Shown here piece after piece: positions 16,780-20,010 of a stretch of 20,010 nt of DNA. A program made the translations under genes and the position numbers. Each line of letters opens with the position of its first letter. Within the stretch, counting starts at the first letter, position 1. The DNA lies in the NCBI GenBank assembly GCA_002284615.2, contig MU069755.1, positions 270,649-290,658 on the forward strand, given 5' to 3'. The notes under the pieces are model-generated. The model did no database searches, was not told the origin of the DNA, and was given only the letters and a program-made list of their open reading frames with translations. Source of the DNA: Dunaliella salina (Eukaryota; Chlorophyta; Chlorophyceae; Chlamydomonadales; Dunaliellaceae).

Positions 16780-17487
16780 GCGCCGACTTTTTCATGCGGA
16801 TCTTTCTCTCAGCTCCAGGAACTTTTCTTGTTGGACTGCTCAATTGTTCACTGCCATGAATGGCTTACATTATGTGCATGCTTTCAAGGAGAAGATACGC
16901 TCTCCAGACCCTGTAGGTTTGAGCCAACTGATGGTGGATCTCAGGTTTTGTCAACTGGGGGGTTACTGGAGACAATTATCTTCTTTTCATCCACGAAAGC
17001 AACAGTAAAAATTTCACCCATCACTGGAGTGCAAACAAGAATGTCACTTACTCTCCTTACGCTGTGCCAAAACACTTTTACCTGGATCTCCCAAAACACA
17101 TTGTTTGGAGTGTGGCTCGTTTCAGACTTCGTGCCCATACTCCTTGAAAGTTGAGCAAGCCTCTTGAAATCATCATGATGACTCCACTTCCCCCACGTGT
17201 GAACTCTGCAATGCCCAAGGTGATATTCAGGAAACCATCAACGTGTCCTTTTCAGGCGTACTCATCCTCATGCTCTCCCCGTCATAAGCATGCTTCTCTA
17301 TTCTATGGTCCCCCCTCTCTTTACTGCATCTTTCTTCTCAAATGGCTCCTTACTTGCCTACCTTTCATCATGCACAGTCTTATCATATGCGTTCCTTTTG
17401 AAATCAAAACAACAATAAGGTTTCTCCATGAACTTCCCCTTTTTTACGAACAGGCTAGTAGTCAGTCGTTTTGACTGGAGGCCTTTT
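16780..17487 (+). pseudogene. Plus-strand lineage-1 LINE C-terminal fragment
   Basis: Plus-strand frames read SPDPVGLSQLMVDLRFCQL, then FHPRKQQ, KHFYLDLPKHIVWSVARFRL, RAHTLKVE and the knuckle start CELCNAQGDIQ. After a frameshift come RHKHASLFYG, IRFLHELPLFYEQASSQSF and stop. These match DLRHRLWAVW, NPQETYSKFTTYQT, YLHLDLGRHMQRSIACFRLH and SELMDFF of the other copies, in order. Several stops and frameshifts are present. A short tandem tail (CCTGTAAT twice, 17489-17504) follows. The minus-strand ORF across 16941-17138 is an antisense shadow of this fragment. Confidence 0.72.
17448..17487 (+). repeat. 40-bp repeat, copy 2
   Basis: GAACAGGCTAGTAGTCAGTC followed by TTTTGACTGGAGGC forms the coding end and stop of the plus-strand LINE fragment, and is 35/40 identical to 16323-16362. 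Confidence 0.6.
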
Positions 17488-17507
17488 TCCTGTAATCCTG
17501 TAATCCT

Positions 17508-17591
17508 CATAAAATCAATGAAAGCTGCATGAAGCCTTGGAGACGCGCAAGGATGCTTGACCTGTACCGCAAGTTGCAAGTGCCGCAAGAA
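17508..17591 (-). pseudogene. Lineage-1 RT N-terminal fragment around motif A
   Basis: The minus strand reads RHLQLAVQVKHP, then SPRLHAAFIDFM. This corresponds to LRHLQHAARTIQPGRSSRLQ followed by TAFIAF in the copy at 8864-10465. The catalytic Asp of motif A (FID) is present here and absent there. The fragment is cut on its 5' side by the lineage-2 element beginning at ~17592 and on its 3' side by the plus-strand LINE tail. Confidence 0.65.
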
Positions 17592-17700
17592 AGAAAAGAG
17601 AAGTCTACACAAGCCAAGGCCGCATGCAGTAAGGGAAGGTCTTCTAACTGGAGAGCTAGAGGCCTCACCAGAAGGCCCTCAGAACCTACACTAGACGCAG

Positions 17701-18160
17701 CTAGCCTAGGAGAGAGACAGAAACAGAACTAATGGGGATCTGGAGGGTTGCTCGCCATGCCCCTGGACACTCGGACTCTTCTTCTCTCTTCCTCCGCTGC
17801 CGAGCGTCCAGCAAACCCCCTCCCAAAAGCCCCCTACAAGCAAGTACATGTCTAGTGTTTAATCTTTGGATGGCATGGTCCCTTAGTTTGGCTGCTAGTG
17901 ATTTGGCTTTTTCTTTAGCCAGGCCCAGGTGTATGAGGGGTGTAATTGTATACTCATTGTAAATGGTGCCCAATCCTCGCCGCCCCCCCCCCCCCCTCTA
18001 AGCCCCCTGTGTGCAAAGAGCGTGTCTAGTGTTTTTGGTAGTGGCCAATCTTTGGATGGCACGGTCCCTTAATTTGGCTGCTAGTGATTTGGCTTTTTCT
18101 TTAGTCAGGCCTAGATGTGTGAGGGGTGTAATTGTATACTCATTGTAAATGGTGCCAGCC
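17701..18160 (-). pseudogene. Tandemly duplicated lineage-2 C-terminal region
   Basis: Two minus-strand copies of GTIYNEYTITPL, LGL(T/A)KEKAKSLAAKLRD, then NTRH. The copy at 18000-18157 ends in a NTRHALCTQGA-type sequence, like the element at 14776-15283. The copy at 17830-17976 has NTRHVLACRGLLGG, like 14122-14480. The two therefore belong to different subfamilies, which favours independent origin over simple local duplication. Confidence 0.7.
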
Positions 18161-18180
18161 ACACCAATTCAGATGATGTG

Positions 18181-19080
18181 TTAAGTCACTTTGTTGTTCC
18201 TGTTTGGATTTCTTGAGCTGTGGGTTTTAAGTCTGGTTATAGTGCGAGAATGTGGGGTCACTGCACACTGTGGAGTGATGGAGGGGTTTGTGTCAAGACA
18301 GAATTTCAGTTCAACAAGATGTATGTCCCTGTCTTGAGGATCCTCAAGAGGAGGGATCTTGGAAGGATCAAGGTGGGTTTGTCTGCCTGGAAGAGGGCGC
18401 AAAAAGATAGCATCAGGACGGGTTTGGTGCTGGGCAGGGGAGCCAGTACCATTAGGAGAAACCCAGTCTGGAATAGCTCTTAATATGTTTCCAGGGACTT
18501 CAAGTTGTATGCCCTGTTCCAGGAGTCTCTCATTACTGTAGCCATCCATACCAACAAGGGATGAGCCATATCGACTTTACTATTGGCTTTTACACAAAGG
18601 ATTAGGGCTGCACGGTGTGCATCCCGCTGATTGTTGAGTTTGTGCACCTGAGGAGTATGTGGTCAACGTGGTCCATATCATCACATAGTGGGCATCTTCC
18701 AGAACTGGAAAAGTTGAATTTGAGGCATGACTCTGGTTGTACAGAGTATCTGCACGATACTTTATATTTATTTGCTGCTTAAGGGTAATTCCTGGATTTT
18801 CCAGAAGGAATTGCTTATCTCTTTGTCTGCAAGTTGAGAGGCTGGGTTTCGCAGTTCCGTGTTTGCTCCGTTGGTTTGTGGCATGGCATCATTAAGTTTT
18901 TGCCATCTCTGGTAGTGGTAGCCGGAGGTGTCAGCAGAGCCAAGCTTGTGCTTCTTGTGCAGGTGTGCTTTGAGTTTGTTGTTCAGGTTGGTGAGGTTGT
19001 GCAAGGGGAGAGCGTGGGAGCGGTGTATGTCATTGTCTTGTGAGGAGGAGGTCCTGTAGACGGTCTTCAATGAAAGCCAA
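18181..19080 (-). pseudogene. CCHC plus PD-(D/E)XK endonuclease of a lineage-2 LINE
   Basis: The minus strand reads AFIEDRLQDLL, RSHALPLHNLTNLNNKLKAH, HKLGSADTSGYHYQRWQKLN and LADKEISNSFWK. A frameshifted stretch includes the knuckle CPLCDDMDHVDHILLRC (18644-18694; CX2CX7HX4C). Then follow MDGYSNERLLEQGIQ, IPDWVSPNGTGSPAQ, RPDAIFLRPLPGR and DIHLVELKFC. PD and ELK give the two halves of a PD-(D/E)XK nuclease active site. At least two frameshifts break it, but all catalytic-type residues I look for are still present. It is the fullest lineage-2 copy in the window and aligns throughout with 11853-12774. No RT domain is attached because of 5' truncation. Confidence 0.85.
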
Positions 19081-19126
19081 CACTCACGTAAACGGCCTGA
19101 CTCGGGAAGCGACTATAAGCAGTTTT

Positions 19127-19446
19127 GAGTACTCGAAGACCAGCATCTCCGCTTCGAGTCAACGTGCTCGAGTACTCAATGTCTTGTTGGAGTACTCTAT
19201 TTTGGTTGAATCACTCAGCCGAGTTGGAGTCTGAAAGGTTTGAGTACTCTATAATTGCTTGGAGTACTCAACGCCATTCGAGTCTTTGCTTACTCGAAAC
19301 CATTTTTTCGAGTACTCTGACATGTGCACTCGAAACGTTGGCCAATTAGAGTACTCGATCAGAGCTAGAGTACTCTATCCTGATCGAGCTGTTACTCCTC
19401 GAGTACCCTAGGCCATTTCGAGCACTCCAGTATCTCTAGAGTCCTC
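19127..19446. repeat. Cluster of the palindrome GAGTACTC
   Basis: Perfect copies begin at 19127, 19170, 19190, 19242, 19262, 19310, 19349 and 19368. One-mismatch copies are at 19401 (GAGTACCC), 19420 (GAGCACTC) and 19439 (GAGTCCTC). Half-sites such as CGAGTC and ACTCGAAA fill the gaps. Spacings are 43, 20, 52, 20, 48, 39 and 19 bp. Intervening sequence is not repeated, so this is neither a satellite nor a CRISPR array. A repeated protein-binding site or a transposon subterminal region would look like this. Confidence 0.9.
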
Positions 19447-19448
19447 AG

Positions 19449-19520
19449 CGACTCCCCTTGAGACACAGAGATTCGAACTGGGGACCAGTTGCGTATCAGA
19501 GAGAGCGTACACCAACTGAG
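19449..19520 (-). other. tRNA-like A and B boxes, possible SINE head
   Basis: The minus strand reads ACTCAGTTGGTGTACGC (A-box-like) and, about 35 bp on, CCCCAGTTCGAATC (B-box-like). The layout resembles a tRNA gene, but acceptor, D and anticodon stems do not pair, so it is not a functional tRNA. A tRNA-derived SINE or a decayed tRNA gene fits. GAGTCCTCAG occurs on both sides (19439-19448 and 19518-19527) and could be a short duplication. Confidence 0.42.
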
Positions 19521-19527
19521 TCCTCAG

Positions 19528-19821
19528 AGGGTAGCTTCTTACACTCTGCGTCACAAAACCTGTTTGAGAAATACTTAAATAAATCGCCGGCAAACTATGG
19601 CATTTACAGCCCACTCATGCTCACCCACCTGAGGGTGTGCTTAAAGTTGCCTGGCCCTAACCAGGCAGCCTGGAGTTTATGCATGCCATTTCTGCTGCTC
19701 CAATCAGCACGCGCACATCCACGCAAGAACTTTGCGTAATGAATCAGCAGCACAATTAATTAATCACCTTCATAATCTATTCATTAGTGCATACCTAATT
19801 AATCAGCTCTCATTTAAGCAG
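19528..19821. other. AT-rich sequence without recognisable gene
   Basis: It contains TAATTAAT motifs (19757-19762 and 19796-19803) and no supported ORF. If 19822-19908 is an exon, this is its upstream intron. Confidence 0.35.
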
Positions 19822-19908
19822 GCTCTTCATGACGTGGGCGTCGCGGAGGCCAATCACGAGAGAGCGGTGATGATGCGTGGCTGGGTGGCTCCAGGTGCTG
19901 CTGATGAG
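19822..19908 (+). CDS. Candidate 87-bp host exon
   Basis: The candidate acceptor CTCTCATTTAAGCAG|GCT, with CTAATTAAT upstream as a possible branch site, and the donor GATGAG|GTGAGG enclose 29 codons starting ALHDVGVAEANHERAVMMRG and ending PGAADE, phase 0 on both sides. The exon is GC-rich against AT-rich flanks, as expected for an algal exon. I do not recognise the protein. Its partners would lie beyond the window, or it could be chance. Confidence 0.42.
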
Positions 19909-20010
19909 GTGAGGCGTATTTGCGCTTTTAGGGCAGGCATTTTTGTTCTTCAACCTTTAGGACAGGCGCTTTCATGCCAGGCACACCTTTGACTGAGACG
20001 TGCAAGTGCG

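Larger units (their letters stand above)
17592..19080 (-). mobile_element. Lineage-2 LINE, minus strand, with internal 3' duplication
   Basis: Read on the minus strand it opens GGCTTTCATTGAAGACC near 19080 and runs through the knuckle and endonuclease, the C-terminal region and the 3' UTR to a TTCTCTTTTCTTTCTT tail at ~17592. The C-terminal part occurs twice (18000-18157 and 17830-17976), separated by a C tract at 17983-17997. The second copy may be a separate truncated insertion or a template-switch product. Confidence 0.82.

Noticed and set aside
16941..17138. Minus-strand ORF starting MGTKSETSHTPN
   Set aside because: The plus strand over the same bases aligns with the LINE C-terminal region (YLDLPKH ... 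RFRLRAHTLKVE), so this frame is an antisense shadow.
19127..19446. CRISPR array or simple satellite
   Set aside because: The repeated unit is only 8 bp, spacing is irregular at 19-52 bp, and the context is eukaryotic.
19449..19520. Functional tRNA gene on the minus strand
   Set aside because: The internal promoter boxes are present but acceptor, D and anticodon stems do not pair.

Overview
The window looks like nuclear DNA of a eukaryote, most plausibly a green alga (chlorophyte). The reasons are GT-AG introns around short GC-rich exons, long CA/GT microsatellites, and the character of the retroelement proteins, which resemble my general impression of chlorophyte non-LTR elements. No database search was possible, so the taxonomic call is an inference. 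There is no bacterial-style gene packing, no CRISPR array and no rRNA gene.

Positions 1-7.3 kb appear to hold one plus-strand host gene, or parts of it: candidate exons at 328-561, 709-741, 1443-1544 and a Pro-rich final exon at 6804-7226. All the junctions I can place are phase 0. The protein would be Ala-rich coiled coil followed by a polyproline, acidic, Met-rich tail. Its presumed introns hold a decayed ~125-bp exon-derived tandem repeat. That array is split by a ~2.36-kb hAT-like DNA transposon (1984-4340) that keeps a broken transposase dimerisation domain. Further along are a ~300-bp tandem duplication and two MITE-like inverted repeats.

Positions 7.3-8.8 kb are microsatellites and sequence with no recognisable content.

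Positions 8.8-19.1 kb are a layered graveyard of non-LTR retrotransposons (LINEs) from two lineages. Lineage 1 has a reverse transcriptase (RT), a CCHC knuckle, and a stop codon almost at the 3' terminus. Lineage 2 has a CCHC knuckle, a PD-(D/E)XK restriction-like endonuclease, a C-terminus at or near NPPDPH, and a pyrimidine-rich 3' tail. Several insertions resolve by target-site duplications: a 28-bp pair around 8864-10465 and a 14-bp pair around 12775-14121, the latter nested in a plus-strand lineage-2 element. Every copy is 5'-truncated or carries stops or frameshifts, so none is autonomous. They record successive insertions and do not form an operon-like system.

Positions 19.1-20 kb contain a striking cluster of the 8-bp palindrome GAGTACTC (eight perfect copies in 249 bp), a tRNA-like promoter pair on the minus strand, and a candidate 87-bp host exon (19822-19908). 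I found no clearly new multi-gene system. The least explained signals are the GAGTACTC array, the exon-derived tandem repeat, and the LINE lineage whose ORF runs to the element's 3' end.
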